Positions 1 through 8,823 of a stretch of 64,000 nucleotides of DNA are shown here, one piece after another (positions within the stretch are counted from its first letter, which is position 1; the number at the start of each line of letters is the position of its first letter). Location: contig NC_017941.2 in the NCBI RefSeq assembly GCF_000306765.2, forward strand, positions 806,001 to 870,000, in the 5' to 3' direction. The notes under the pieces are model-generated. The model worked only from the letters and a program-made list of their open reading frames with translations, did not search any database and was not told where the DNA came from. Position numbers and translations under genes: made by a program. Source of the stretch: Haloferax mediterranei ATCC 33500. GTDB taxonomy: Archaea > Halobacteriota > Halobacteria > Halobacteriales > Haloferacaceae.

Positions 1-1
1 C

Positions 2-595
2 CACCTCGACGGGATGATTTGGGAGGCGACGGCCATCCACACGACCTACCCCGAGTACCTCCGTGACGACCTCCGCGACCGCATCTTCCACGAAGACGAA
101 AACCCGTTCCTCGCCGAGGAGTTCAACCACATCGACGGTGGCGAAGCGGAGCGTCAGGATGTCGCTGACGGCGACCAAGCAATCATCCTCTCTACCTCCG
201 GTATGGTCACCGGCGGCCCCATCATGTCGTGGCTCCGCCACGTCGGCCCCGACCCGAAATCCCGACTCGTCTTCGTCGGCTACCAGGCACAGGGGACGCT
301 CGGTCGCCGCATCCAGAACGGATGGGACGAAATACCCGTCAACGACGGCAACGGACGCGGTCGCTCCGATACGCTCAAACTCGAGATGGACGTCGAGACG
401 GTCGACGGTTTCTCCGGCCACGCCGACCGTGAGGGTCTCGAAAACTTCGTCAAGACGATGAATCCGCGCCCGGAGAAGGTGCTCTGTGTTCACGGTGACG
501 AACGCTCCGTGCAGGACCTCTCCTCAGCGCTCTACCACGACTACAACATGCGGACGTTCGCACCGAAGAACCTCGAAACGTTCCGCTTCAAGTAA
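2..595 (+). CDS. Beta-CASP metallo-beta-lactamase RNase, aCPSF1/FttA type (5' truncated)
   Basis: C-terminal part of an archaeal beta-CASP ribonuclease, the family that cleaves RNA 3' ends and acts in transcription termination. The frame is open from the window edge, so the N-terminal KH domains and the first metallo-beta-lactamase motifs lie outside. Visible family landmarks are the SGMVTGGP segment, the GFSGHAD motif with metal-binding His, and a terminal VHGDE motif. About 197 residues remain of a protein normally near 640. The assignment to the KH-containing aCPSF1 subfamily rests on the strong match of these C-terminal motifs and is an inference because the KH domains are not in view. 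Confidence 0.88.
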   Translation, partial: HLDGMIWEATAIHTTYPEYLRDDLRDRIFHEDENPFLAEEFNHIDGGEAERQDVADGDQAIILSTSGMVTGGPIMSWLRHVGPDPKSRLVFVGYQAQGTLGRRIQNGWDEIPVNDGNGRGRSDTLKLEMDVETVDGFSGHADREGLENFVKTMNPRPEKVLCVHGDERSVQDLSSALYHDYNMRTFAPKNLETFRFK

Positions 596-663
596 CGGAC
601 GCTCCCGGTATCGAGTCTGACCTGTCCGGATATTTTATATATCAACACGAGGCAACGACTCGT

Positions 664-1080
664 GTGAGTCTCCGTACACGATTCTCAAATTTGAGTACCG
701 TTGGCAAAGTCATCGTGCTTGTTGTCCTTCTCGCGAGTCTCCTGTTCACACTTGTCAGTGCCGTTTTCGGGGCTGCCATCGTCGGGACGTTCGTCCTCGA
801 ATCGGGAGAGAGCGTCGACAAATCACCTCAGGCCTCGTTTACCTCGTCAGTCTCCGACGGAACGGTACGCATCGAACACGCCGCCGGTGACTCTATTCCA
901 GCCGACGAATTGACCGTCGTCGTTGGAGAGCGTGAACAGTCGTGGGCGTCCCTCGCAGACGGTGATGGTGCCGTCGAGCAAGGAGATTCAGTGTCAGTCT
1001 CCGCGTCGGAAGGCGAGACAGTTCGGCTCGTCTACATTGGTGGTGAAAGCGAGACGACGCTCGTTCAACTCACTGCCTGA
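664..1080 (+). CDS. Type IV pilin-like secreted protein
   Basis: A 138-residue protein with a short basic N-terminus, one hydrophobic segment (about residues 15-45) and a beta-rich domain containing PQASF and a later ELTVVVG stretch. This layout recalls haloarchaeal proteins with the archaeal type IV pilin N-terminal domain, although a classical prepilin peptidase site is not obvious. The GTG at 664 is chosen because it gives the basic N-terminus directly before the hydrophobic helix. Its exact role (pilin, minor pilin or anchored surface protein) cannot be decided from sequence. Confidence 0.6.
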   Translation: MSLRTRFSNLSTVGKVIVLVVLLASLLFTLVSAVFGAAIVGTFVLESGESVDKSPQASFTSSVSDGTVRIEHAAGDSIPADELTVVVGEREQSWASLADGDGAVEQGDSVSVSASEGETVRLVYIGGESETTLVQLTA

Positions 1081-1163
1081 CCGCGGTCTCTTTTGAACGG
1101 GCGCGGTGAATTTCTCCTCTCGAAGGCCGAAGATTCATCACTACCCTCGAACGAATCAACTCC

Positions 1164-1547
1164 ATGCGTCTCGCACTTATTGCTCACGACGAGAAGAAAC
1201 CGGACCTCATCGCGTTCGCCGAGGAACGGAAAGCCGACCTCGAACGCTTCGAACTCATCGCGACGGGGACGACCGGCCAGCGACTCATCGACGCGACGGG
1301 CCTCGACATCGACCGCAAGGAGTCGGGGCCGCTCGGCGGCGACCTGCAAATCGGCGCGGAGATTGCCGACGAGACCTGCGACGGCGTCGTCTTCCTTCGC
1401 GACCCGTTGACCGCACAGCCCCACGAGCCGGACATCTCCGCGCTCCTCCGCATCTGCGACGTTCACCAGACGCCGCTTGCGACCAACCTCGCGAGCGCCG
1501 ACGCCGTCCTCGACGAACTCGTCAGTCGGTTAGACGACGAGGAATAG
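1164..1547 (+). CDS. mgsA: Methylglyoxal synthase
   Basis: A 127-residue protein that would convert dihydroxyacetone phosphate to methylglyoxal and phosphate in the cytosol. Family landmarks are visible: the N-terminal [10 protein letters not shown], the phosphate-binding [17 protein letters not shown], and [17 protein letters not shown] with its catalytic Asp and His. Length is close to that of bacterial MgsA (about 150 residues), slightly shorter at the C-terminus. The ATG at 1164 starts exactly at the first beta strand. It stands alone between a pilin-like gene and a secreted unknown, so the context adds nothing. Confidence 0.92.
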   Translation: MRLALIAHDEKKPDLIAFAEERKADLERFELIATGTTGQRLIDATGLDIDRKESGPLGGDLQIGAEIADETCDGVVFLRDPLTAQPHEPDISALLRICDVHQTPLATNLASADAVLDELVSRLDDEE

Positions 1548-1619
1548 CCGACTCGCCCCTCTGTATCAATTTTGAAAACCGCTACATATCCTTAATTAGC
1601 AGAACGCAGTAGCAACTGT

Positions 1620-2051
1620 ATGGACACTGCGGTTCGTTTATTTCCGACGTTGCTGTTCGTTCTCATCATCGCTACTGCCCCCGTTACAGCCGCGACTGGA
1701 CCGACGTCACCGTGTTTCCACGGCGAAGGACACCAGTTCGATATCGGTGGCGAAGGTGCGGGTATCGACCTCGTGGTCTTCCTCTCGATGTTCGAAAACC
1801 TCGGCGGAGCGGGCGGTTTCGGAATGGAAGCAAGCGGCGATATCGGAAATCAGTCTATTATTCAACTCCGTGCTGGCGTCGCCTTCGACGGCGTCGGTCC
1901 GGTGACGGACTTCCTCTCGAATCCCTTCTCGCGCTTCAGCGTCGTCTACGACTACTCGATGAATCTCCCGATGTTCGCGGACTCGGGTCTCGACTCGTCG
2001 TACAACGCTGACGGGTCACCAGTGAGTGGCATTCGGACGAAACAGTGTTAG
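1620..2051 (+). CDS. Secreted protein of unknown function
   Basis: A 143-residue protein with a clear signal peptide (hydrophobic residues 7-24, ending near AATGPT). The mature part is Gly-rich, contains a CFHGEGHQ stretch and a final Cys, and has few charged residues for a haloarchaeal protein. I do not recognise a characterised family; it is probably one of the conserved haloarchaeal secreted unknowns. Its stop overlaps by 4 bp the end of the convergent endonuclease III gene. A TATA-like CTTAATTA stretch lies about 25-30 bp upstream of the ATG. Confidence 0.65.
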   Translation: MDTAVRLFPTLLFVLIIATAPVTAATGPTSPCFHGEGHQFDIGGEGAGIDLVVFLSMFENLGGAGGFGMEASGDIGNQSIIQLRAGVAFDGVGPVTDFLSNPFSRFSVVYDYSMNLPMFADSGLDSSYNADGSPVSGIRTKQC

Positions 2052-2854
2052 TCGTCCGCGGCGGCCGGGTCGACGACTGATTGGCCCGCTACGTCGACGC
2101 CGACTTTCTCGCACACGTCTGCCATCGGACACTCGTCTTTTCCGTCGAGACAAACCGGTTTTCTCGCCTTGCAGAACTCCCGTCCGAACTGAATCATCGC
2201 CGTATGGCCGAAGCCGCACTTCTCGGCGGGCACCTCGCGTTCGAGCGCCGCACGGACGCCTTCGTGGTCGGCGTCGGCAGGAGCGACTCCGAGTCGGCGG
2301 GCGATTCGGTGGACGTGCGTATCTACCGGAAACACACCCCCGCGCCCGCCCGCGAAGAGAAGCACGCAGTCGGCGGTCTTGGGGCCGACACCCTTCATCT
2401 CCAGGAGGCGGTCGCGGACGGTTGAGGGGTCGGCCTCGCGGACGTAGCGGTCGAAATCATCTTCGCTTCCGAAGTCGGCCAGTACCTCCTCGGCGACACC
2501 TTGGATGAGCTTCGATTTCTGGTTGTAGAGGCCGCCCGACCGGATGGCGTCGATGATTCCCTCTCGGTCGGCCGCGGCGAGTGACTCCGCGAGGTCGTCG
2601 CCGCCGTAGCGCGCCATCAACGTGTCGTGGGCGGGCTGGCTAGCCTTGTCGCTCGTGTTCTGGCTGAGGATAGTCCGGACGAGACACTCGAAGCCACCTT
2701 GGCCGCCGTAGGCTTTCCGCCAGTAGCGTTCTCCGAGTCGGTCGACAACCACTTCGGCGCGGGTCGCGGTCGCCGGTTCGGCAGGCTCGAACGCCATGTC
2801 TTGGCCGCCGCCGCTGGGACCGCCGCTGATGTTTTCGGACGGCTCTTCGGGCAT
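2048..2854 (-). CDS. nth: Endonuclease III-type DNA glycosylase/AP lyase
   Basis: A 268-residue HhH-GPD base-excision repair enzyme acting on oxidised pyrimidines and abasic sites. The helix-hairpin-helix MKGVGPKTAD carries the catalytic Lys, and FPVDTHVHR carries the catalytic Asp. A C-terminal cysteine cluster (CKARKPVC, then DECPMADVC) fits the [4Fe-4S] loop, with wider than usual spacing between the second and third Cys. About 45 N-terminal residues are a low-complexity Gly/Pro/Glu extension. It ends 4 bp inside the convergent upstream gene. Confidence 0.92.
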   Translation of the reverse strand: MPEEPSENISGGPSGGGQDMAFEPAEPATATRAEVVVDRLGERYWRKAYGGQGGFECLVRTILSQNTSDKASQPAHDTLMARYGGDDLAESLAAADREGIIDAIRSGGLYNQKSKLIQGVAEEVLADFGSEDDFDRYVREADPSTVRDRLLEMKGVGPKTADCVLLFAGGRGGVFPVDTHVHRIARRLGVAPADADHEGVRAALEREVPAEKCGFGHTAMIQFGREFCKARKPVCLDGKDECPMADVCEKVGVDVAGQSVVDPAAADD

Positions 2855-2950
2855 AGTCGGGGATTACGACCGCGGAGCAAAAAGCGCACCTCGTCGTGGT
2901 CGACACCGGCGTTGTCGTCTTACGTGTCTCCCGGTATGGTGTTCCCGTCG

Positions 2951-3376
2951 TTACTCGACTTCGATGGTTACGGTGAGGTCCGCGCCGTCGGTAAGCGCCG
3001 AAACGAGGTCGCGGTCGAACCCTTCGGCGGCGTGTTCGGCACCGACGACACCCGTCCGGTCGTCGACGTAGTCGCTCGTCCGAAAGACGATGCTTCGGTC
3101 GCCGTCGAAGGTGAGTTCCGGGTGGCCACGTCCGCTCACGGTCTGTTCGTACGTGTCTTCGCCCGCCTCCACGCGCACGGTCACGTCGATGGTCGCGTCG
3201 TGGGACTGGCACGCCCCGACGAATTCCGGGTCGAAGTCGGCCGGTGTTCGGTCCGCGTCGATAGCGAGGATACAGTCGCCAGCGGGGGTGAGCCAGTCGT
3301 CGCTCGTCACTTCGAACGTACTCGCGTGCTCGGCACTCACGTGCTCGTGACCACGGGCGCGAATGACTTCTTGCAT
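2951..3376 (-). CDS. DUF371 family protein
   Basis: About 141 residues beginning MQEVIRARGHEHV and continuing with TSDDWLTPAGDCILAI, the conserved start of the DUF371 family of small archaeal proteins. The open frame extends to 3445 but the ATG at 3376 matches the family start and avoids a non-conserved 23-residue leader. The biochemical role is unknown. It is transcribed away from the coiled-coil gene and toward the endonuclease III gene, from which it is separated by about 96 bp. Confidence 0.85.
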   Translation of the reverse strand: MQEVIRARGHEHVSAEHASTFEVTSDDWLTPAGDCILAIDADRTPADFDPEFVGACQSHDATIDVTVRVEAGEDTYEQTVSGRGHPELTFDGDRSIVFRTSDYVDDRTGVVGAEHAAEGFDRDLVSALTDGADLTVTIEVE

Positions 3377-3675
3377 GGAGTGCCCTCTGTGTCGGTCCGG
3401 TTTAGCCCCCTCGATTCGAACCCCATTTATATATGCATGTGTCAAGAACTATCATGGGGAAAATGGCTATTACGAGCGGTGTGGTAACTGTTTTCACCCG
3501 TTTTACCACCGAAGTCTTTATTAGTTGGACGGCTGTATGAACATATACCTGAGCGCCTCCGGCGTTCCGGCGGCATAGCACGCAGAATGATCGGGAATTC
3601 TTATCCACGGTCGGTCGCACTCCAAAGAGCAGCCGCCACGCACGGAGTGGTGATGGTATCGAGGATTGATTACGC
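3377..3675. other. Gene-free interval with leader hairpins upstream of the coiled-coil gene
   Basis: No credible ORF. Three signals are visible: a TATA-like ATTTATATAT near 3423-3432, an inverted repeat GTGGTAA/TTACCAC (3481-3487 with 3503-3509), and a strong GC hairpin GCCTCCGG-CGTT-CCGGCGGC at 3555-3574 with one mismatch. A second TATA-like TTTATTA near 3517 would place transcription just before the GC hairpin, giving the next gene a structured leader of about 120 nt. Confidence 0.45.
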
Positions 3676-4599
3676 ATGGTAACGAAGCAGGAAGTACTTA
3701 GCGAGTTCGACGTGCAGGGACTCGACGAGGCACGAAACATCGATCTCCCAGACGAAAAGCTCGAAAACGGCTCGAAAGGCGAACTCATCAAGCTCGCTGG
3801 TCAACTCCGAGACCGCCGTAACGAACTAAACCAAATGGCTTCTGAACGCGCCTCTAAGCGCGACGACCTCAACGCGATGACTCGCGAGAAGGTCGACGAG
3901 GCGCAGAAGCACCGCGAGCAGCGAGACGAGATGAACTCGCAGGTGCAGGAGCACAAGAACCAGCGCAACGAACTCAACGCGAAGGCTAACGAGCTCTTCG
4001 ACGAGGTCGACGAGATGAAAAGCGACCTCGAGCTCGACGACGGCAAAGATATCGACGAGCTCAAAGAGGAGATCGAGCAACTCGAGTTCCGTCAGCAGAC
4101 CGAAGTTCTCTCGACGGAAGACGAGCGCGAACTCATCGAGAAGATTGAGAACAAGCGCGAAGAACTCCGTCAAAAAAAGGACAAGGTCGAAGAGAGCGGT
4201 GACCTCGAAGAACTCATCGCCGAGGCCGAAGAGGTCCGCTCCGAGGCGTCCCAGCACCACCAGAAGGTGACTGAGCTGGCAGACGACGCCCAGGAACACC
4301 ACAACCAGATGATCGAGGCCTACCGTGAGGCCGACGACATCCGTGACAAGGCCGACGAGATGCACGAACTCTTCGTCGAAGCCCAGGAAGCGGCCGACCG
4401 TCACCACGAGGACTTCGTCCGCGTCCAGAAGCGCCTGCGCGAACTGGACAAGAAGGAAGAGCGCGAGCGCAAGGACTCCCGCGCAGAAGAGCGCGAAGCC
4501 GCCAAGGCCGAGGCCGAGGAAATCTACCAGAAGTTCAAGGAAGGCGAGACCCTCGAGACCGAGGACCTGATGAAGCTCCAGAAGTCCGGCCTGCTCTAA
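3676..4599 (+). CDS. Archaeal coiled-coil protein
   Basis: A 307-residue highly charged protein, almost entirely helical heptads of Glu, Lys and Arg from about residue 25 to 290. It carries the repeated pattern RNELN, RDDLN, RDEMN, RNELN at 20-25 residue intervals (residues 47-110) and ends with a short EDLMKLQKSGLL tail. It belongs to a coiled-coil family widespread in Euryarchaeota and often mis-annotated as a phosphoserine phosphatase. There is no signal peptide, so it is cytosolic. The regular RNELN-type repeats suggest a rod-like scaffold or ribosome/nucleic-acid-associated factor, but that is inference. Confidence 0.85.
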   Translation: MVTKQEVLSEFDVQGLDEARNIDLPDEKLENGSKGELIKLAGQLRDRRNELNQMASERASKRDDLNAMTREKVDEAQKHREQRDEMNSQVQEHKNQRNELNAKANELFDEVDEMKSDLELDDGKDIDELKEEIEQLEFRQQTEVLSTEDERELIEKIENKREELRQKKDKVEESGDLEELIAEAEEVRSEASQHHQKVTELADDAQEHHNQMIEAYREADDIRDKADEMHELFVEAQEAADRHHEDFVRVQKRLRELDKKEERERKDSRAEEREAAKAEAEEIYQKFKEGETLETEDLMKLQKSGLL

Positions 4600-4693
4600 G
4601 CCCGGTCACTTTCTTTCTCTCTCTTCGTCGCAACACGCGACGTATCATTTTTATACGGATTGCGCCCTGAGCGACAGCTATGGGTGACTCACC

Positions 4694-5695
4694 GTGAACG
4701 ACAGACTCACACGTCTCTTCCGAGCGGCTATCGTTCTCGTCGTGGCTGTCATCGCGGCCATCGTTGGCTGGGTGGTCTTCTACGACATACCGGCAACGCT
4801 CACCGACCTGCTCGGTATCCTTCTGGTCATCGGGACCGTCCTCATCGCACTCCAGGTCGGTAGGAAACTCGCCACATCGGCGTTCCCGAGCTACGATGTG
4901 GCCGAAGTTGCCGTCGAAGGCCCAATCTCGCGGGAAGGCGGCAAAGCTCCGATTCCGGGTCGTGGAAGTGGGCTGCCGGCGGACGACATCGTCGAGCAAA
5001 TCGACGCTGCGGCCGACGACGAAAACGCCGAAGCGTTACTTCTCAAACTCAACACGCCCGGCGGTGAGGTGCTTCCGAGCGACGATATTCGGAGAGCGGC
5101 CGCCGACTTCGACGGGCCGACAATCGCCTATGCAACCGACGTGTGTGCCTCGGGTGGCTACTGGATTGCCAGCGGGTGCGACGAGTTGTGGTCCCACGAC
5201 GCGAGTATCGTCGGTTCAATCGGCGTTATCGGGTCGTCAGTCAACGCCTCGGAACTCGCCGATAAACTCGGTGTCTCTTACGAGCGCTTCGCCGCAGGGA
5301 AGTACAAAGACGCCGGAAACGCTCTGAAAGAGCCGACGGACGACGAACGCGAGTACCTTCAGGGACTCATCGACGACTACTACGACGACTTTATCGAGCG
5401 CGTCGCTGAGGGCCGCGATATGGACCCGGAAGCCGTCCGCGACACGGAAGCCCGGGTCTACCTCGGTGACGAAGCGCACGAACTCGGGTTGGTCGATTCG
5501 CTCGGCACTCGCGACGATGTCGAAGATAGGCTTGCCGAACTGCTCGACCGCGACGAGGTGTCTATCGAGGGGTTCACGCCGGAACTCGGACTCGCCGAGA
5601 GACTCCGTGGCGGTGTCGAAACCGCCGCGTATGCCTTCGGTGCAGGGCTTGCCTCGTCGGTCGATGTGGACGACGGCTTCTCATTTCGGTTCTGA
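4694..5695 (+). CDS. sppA: Signal peptide peptidase SppA (S49 protease)
   Basis: A 333-residue membrane protease that degrades released signal peptides. Two hydrophobic segments lie at residues 10-35 and 37-57. The S49 core shows LLLKLNTPGG, the nucleophile Ser in CASGGYW, and the catalytic Lys in FAAGKYKDAG. This is the short single-domain form of archaea and Gram-positives, not the doubled E. coli form. The GTG at 4694 is preferred because the ATG at 4681 opens a five-codon frame that stops. It is followed 43 bp later by the DUF373 gene. Confidence 0.92.
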   Translation: MNDRLTRLFRAAIVLVVAVIAAIVGWVVFYDIPATLTDLLGILLVIGTVLIALQVGRKLATSAFPSYDVAEVAVEGPISREGGKAPIPGRGSGLPADDIVEQIDAAADDENAEALLLKLNTPGGEVLPSDDIRRAAADFDGPTIAYATDVCASGGYWIASGCDELWSHDASIVGSIGVIGSSVNASELADKLGVSYERFAAGKYKDAGNALKEPTDDEREYLQGLIDDYYDDFIERVAEGRDMDPEAVRDTEARVYLGDEAHELGLVDSLGTRDDVEDRLAELLDRDEVSIEGFTPELGLAERLRGGVETAAYAFGAGLASSVDVDDGFSFRF

Positions 5696-5738
5696 TGACT
5701 GGGAGGCTTTTTAGCCCACGGCCGCATTCGTTTTCCAC

Positions 5739-6878
5739 GTGACAACGCTCGTCCTCTGTGTCGACCGAGCAAACGACATTGGCCGAAAGTCGGGACTCTC
5801 GACGCCCGTCGTTGGCTGGGAGGCGGTTCGGTCGCTCGTTACCGATGTCGGTCTTGCAGACCCGGAGGATTCGAGCGTTAACTGTCTGCTCGAAGCGTTA
5901 CGCGTCACGCGCGAACTCCGAGACGAGCGCGAGGACGCCGAAGTCGCCGTCATCTCCGGAACCAGCGAGAGCGTCGTCGGTGCGGATAGATCCGTCGCTC
6001 GCCAGCTCGACGAACTCGTCGAGTTGCACGATGTCGAGTCCGCGGTGGTCGTCATCGACAGTGCGGAGGACGAACGCCTCGTTCCCGTCGTCGAAAGTCG
6101 ACTTCGAGTGGACGCGGTCGACCGCGTGGTCGTCCGACAGGCACACGACATCGAGTCGACCTACTACCTCCTCAAACAGTTCCTCGCCGACGAGGAACTC
6201 CGTTCGACGGTGCTCGTCCCGCTCGGTGTGGGTTTGCTTTTGCTCCCACTCCTTCTCGTCCAGTTCACCCCGGCAGTCGCAATGGCGGGTCTCGCCGCCC
6301 TTCTCGGCGCGGTTCTCCTGTACAAGGGACTGGCTATCGACGAGTTCCTCTCGGATGCACCTGAACGAGTTCGTGACGCCCTCTACTCCGGACAGGTGTC
6401 TGTCGTCACGTACGCGGTGGCGGCAGGACTGGCTATTGTCGGTCTGTTCCTCGGCGCACTCGCGGTTCAGACGCCCGGTACCGACGGCAACGAGTTGCTC
6501 GTGCCGTCACTCTTGTTCGTCTATCACAGCGTTCCGTGGTTGGCGCTCGCCGCGCTCACCGCCAGTGCGGGTCGGCTCCTCGACGAACTCATCGGCAGTG
6601 AGAGCGTCTCAACGTCACATATGAACCTCCCGTTCGGGGTTATCGCCATCGGGCTTGTCGTCCGCGGTGTCGCTGGCTTCCTCCTCGAACGACAGGGCGA
6701 ACTCGCTAATCTCGTGTTACTCGGCCGCGTTCACCTCTCACCGATGCAGCGACTGGCGATGTTCATCTTTACGGGCATCATCATCAGCCTCGTCGGCGTC
6801 CGCATTTCGGTGACTGTCTCAGACGAGACACTCGAAGACGTCGTCGAAAATCGGCAGGAAAGCGAGAGTTCGCGGTAG
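5739..6878 (+). CDS. DUF373 family membrane protein
   Basis: A 379-residue protein. The N-terminal half (1-160) is a soluble alpha/beta domain starting TTLVLCVDRANDIGRK and containing VISGTSESVVGADRS. The C-terminal half has six or more hydrophobic segments. This arrangement is typical of DUF373, a family of predicted archaeal membrane proteins of unknown function. The GTG at 5739 begins directly at the conserved strand. Co-directional with sppA, 43 bp apart, so probably co-transcribed. Confidence 0.85.
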   Translation: MTTLVLCVDRANDIGRKSGLSTPVVGWEAVRSLVTDVGLADPEDSSVNCLLEALRVTRELRDEREDAEVAVISGTSESVVGADRSVARQLDELVELHDVESAVVVIDSAEDERLVPVVESRLRVDAVDRVVVRQAHDIESTYYLLKQFLADEELRSTVLVPLGVGLLLLPLLLVQFTPAVAMAGLAALLGAVLLYKGLAIDEFLSDAPERVRDALYSGQVSVVTYAVAAGLAIVGLFLGALAVQTPGTDGNELLVPSLLFVYHSVPWLALAALTASAGRLLDELIGSESVSTSHMNLPFGVIAIGLVVRGVAGFLLERQGELANLVLLGRVHLSPMQRLAMFIFTGIIISLVGVRISVTVSDETLEDVVENRQESESSR

Positions 6879-7001
6879 GGCGATTACAGAAGTGTCGTAG
6901 AAGTACAGAGCACTTGCTCGGGAGTCGAAATACGGTGTCGACTCCCGGAAGGTGAAATGGACGGTTGACTAGGAGAATCCCTTTGACTACGAGAACCCCT
7001 A

Positions 7002-7193
7002 TTAGTTCGCGGTCCGGTATTCGCCGTGCTTGACGCCGATGGCAAGACAGATTACGCCGAAGGCGAGCATCGCCGGCGTTACCATCATCAAGACGGTGTT
7101 CGTCTCCATTACACCCATCCCGATGAGCGCCGCGGTTCCGAGCACAACGAGACCGACGAGTAGTGCGACTGTCTTGGTCAGGTCGAACTCCAT
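7002..7193 (-). CDS. Small two-TM membrane protein, unknown
   Basis: About 63 residues starting MEFDLTKTVALLVGL, with two hydrophobic helices separated by GMGVMETNT. The ORF could extend to 7295, but the internal ATG at 7193 starts just before the first helix and gives the compact two-helix protein common in haloarchaea. No function can be assigned. It lies between convergent DUF373 and an aldo/keto reductase gene on its own strand. Confidence 0.6.
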   Translation of the reverse strand: MEFDLTKTVALLVGLVVLGTAALIGMGVMETNTVLMMVTPAMLAFGVICLAIGVKHGEYRTAN

Positions 7194-7346
7194 ACAGTTC
7201 TGTCGGAAGCCAATCAACAAATCCATTGCGGCTTCGGGTCGGGATACGAGGCGCGAAACAGAGACTGGCCGAGTAGCCAGGAGTGGGTACCTCAAAGAGG
7301 CGAGACCGAATGGGGGAGTCAGCTATCGAGGGTCGTCTTTAGCTAT

Positions 7347-8177
7347 CTACCAGGGCGCGAATCCGGGGTCGACGCGGCGGTCGGTCTCCTCGATAGCGTC
7401 GATGGTTTCGATGTCTTCGTCGTCGAGTTCGAGGTCGAGCGACTTCCAGTTGTCCTCTATGTGGCCTTCGCTCGTCGCCTTCGGAATGGCCGTCACGCCT
7501 TTTTCTCGAATCCACGCGAGCGACACCTGTGCCTCACTTACGTCGTGTTTCTCGGCGATATCAGAGAGTACGTCCACATCGAATACCGTCCCGCGAGCGA
7601 GCGGGGAGTACGCGACGATTTCGATGTCTTCGTCGGCACAGACCTCGCGGAGTTCGTCCTGCTGGAGCAGCGGGTGAAGTTCGATTTGGTTGGCGAAAAT
7701 CCCCGACTCGGACAGTTCGACGGCTTCGCGGAGCTGTTCGGGTTCGAAGTTGGAGACGCCGACGCGCTTTGTCAGGCCCTCGTCGACGAGTTCGTCGAAG
7801 GCGGCGAGCGTCTCTTCGGCGTCGTACTCGCCGGCCGGCCAGTGGACGTACAGCAGGTCCACGTAGTCGACGCCGAGTTTGTCGAGACTCTCTCGCGTGC
7901 TCTGGATAACGTCGTCGGAGGAGAGTTCGTCAATCCAGACCTTGGTCGCAAGGAAGATATCGTCGCGGTCGACGTCCGCGGCGGCGATACCTGCACCGAC
8001 TTCCGCCTCATTCCCGTAAATCTGGGCGGTGTCGATGTGGCGGTACCCCATCTCCAGCGCCGTCTTCACTGCGTTTTCACACTCGTCTGGGTTCGTGTTC
8101 TCCCACGTTCCGAGGCCGAGCATCGGCATCCCATTCGCCAGCGGTGCGTCGCCTGCTGAAGGTAGGTGCTCCGTCAT
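7347..8177 (-). CDS. Aldo/keto reductase
   Basis: A 276-residue NAD(P)H-dependent oxidoreductase of the AKR superfamily. The catalytic tetrad is visible: Asp and Tyr in DTAQIYGNE, Lys in FLATKVW, His in LLYVHWPAG. The C-terminal cofactor loop IPKATSEGHIEDN is also present. The protein resembles the 2,5-diketo-gluconate reductase-like subgroup, but the substrate cannot be read from sequence. Translation starts at the ATG at 8177. It is monocistronic, with the divergent zinc-finger gene beginning 127 bp away. Confidence 0.9.
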   Translation of the reverse strand: MTEHLPSAGDAPLANGMPMLGLGTWENTNPDECENAVKTALEMGYRHIDTAQIYGNEAEVGAGIAAADVDRDDIFLATKVWIDELSSDDVIQSTRESLDKLGVDYVDLLYVHWPAGEYDAEETLAAFDELVDEGLTKRVGVSNFEPEQLREAVELSESGIFANQIELHPLLQQDELREVCADEDIEIVAYSPLARGTVFDVDVLSDIAEKHDVSEAQVSLAWIREKGVTAIPKATSEGHIEDNWKSLDLELDDEDIETIDAIEETDRRVDPGFAPW

Positions 8178-8303
8178 AGGGAACTCGACGGTTGCGAGTT
8201 GAAAAGCCGTTCCGAAAGGGTAGGGATTTTCCGGCTTTGGCGGCTCGATTCGAGGTACAATTTTATGTGGTGTGTGGTAGCATATCTAGATTAGTGGTCA
8301 TAC

Positions 8304-8501
8304 ATGTCGTCTGCCTCAGAGCCACTGACCGAAGAGAACACGAACGCATTCGAACACCGCATCGCGGGTGATTCACTCGTCTACGAGTGTCCCAACTGCG
8401 AGTTCGGCGAAGTGCTGGTAACCGAACTCATCGAATCTGATGACGCGCGGTGTCTCGACTGCGGCACACGGTACCGACTCCGCATTGAGACGGTCGAGTA
8501 A
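8304..8501 (+). CDS. Small zinc-finger protein
   Basis: A 65-residue acidic protein with two CxxC knuckles (YECPNCEFG and ARCLDCGTRY) that would bind a single zinc. Haloarchaea encode many such one-domain proteins, some regulatory, most uncharacterised. TATA-like TTTTATGTGG and later AT-rich sequence lie upstream near 8261-8290. No partner gene is evident. Confidence 0.75.
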   Translation: MSSASEPLTEENTNAFEHRIAGDSLVYECPNCEFGEVLVTELIESDDARCLDCGTRYRLRIETVE

Positions 8502-8576
8502 GCCCCTACCGACCGGTTCGAGTGACAACTCTCCAGTTGTCTGCGTCCTGTGTTGTCCTCGTTCCGCGTTTACCTT

Positions 8577-8650
8577 CGGCTTGTCCTGCATTTCCTCCGG
8601 CTTGTCCTGCATTTCCTCCGGCTTGTCCTGCATTTCCTCCGGCTTGTCTG
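8577..8650. repeat. 21-bp tandem repeat, about 3.5 units
   Basis: Three near-perfect copies of CGGCTTGTCCTGCATTTCCTC, plus a partial fourth, in the 322-bp gap between the zinc-finger gene and korB. Because 21 is a multiple of three, one minus-strand frame reads as a KPEEMQD heptapeptide repeat (8373-8720), but that frame overlaps the zinc-finger gene antisense and is probably not a gene. The rest of the gap holds nothing recognisable. Confidence 0.85.
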
Positions 8651-8823
8651 CGTTGCCGTCGCTTCTGCCCCAGTCACTCTGACTCCGTTCACGGGGGCAA
8701 GACCAACTCGGATGCAGCAATAGCGAGTACTACCGAACGGGGAAGGTCAAAAAACGGCCAAACGGCCCAATCGAAAGAACAGTCGGGCCGAAAGAACAAC
8801 CGACGTGGTGAATCGAACGCGGG

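Noticed and set aside
8373-8720. 115-codon minus-strand frame with KPEEMQD repeats
   Set aside because: It overlaps the zinc-finger gene antisense, has no conserved flanking sequence, and the repeat arises simply from a 21-bp tandem duplication.
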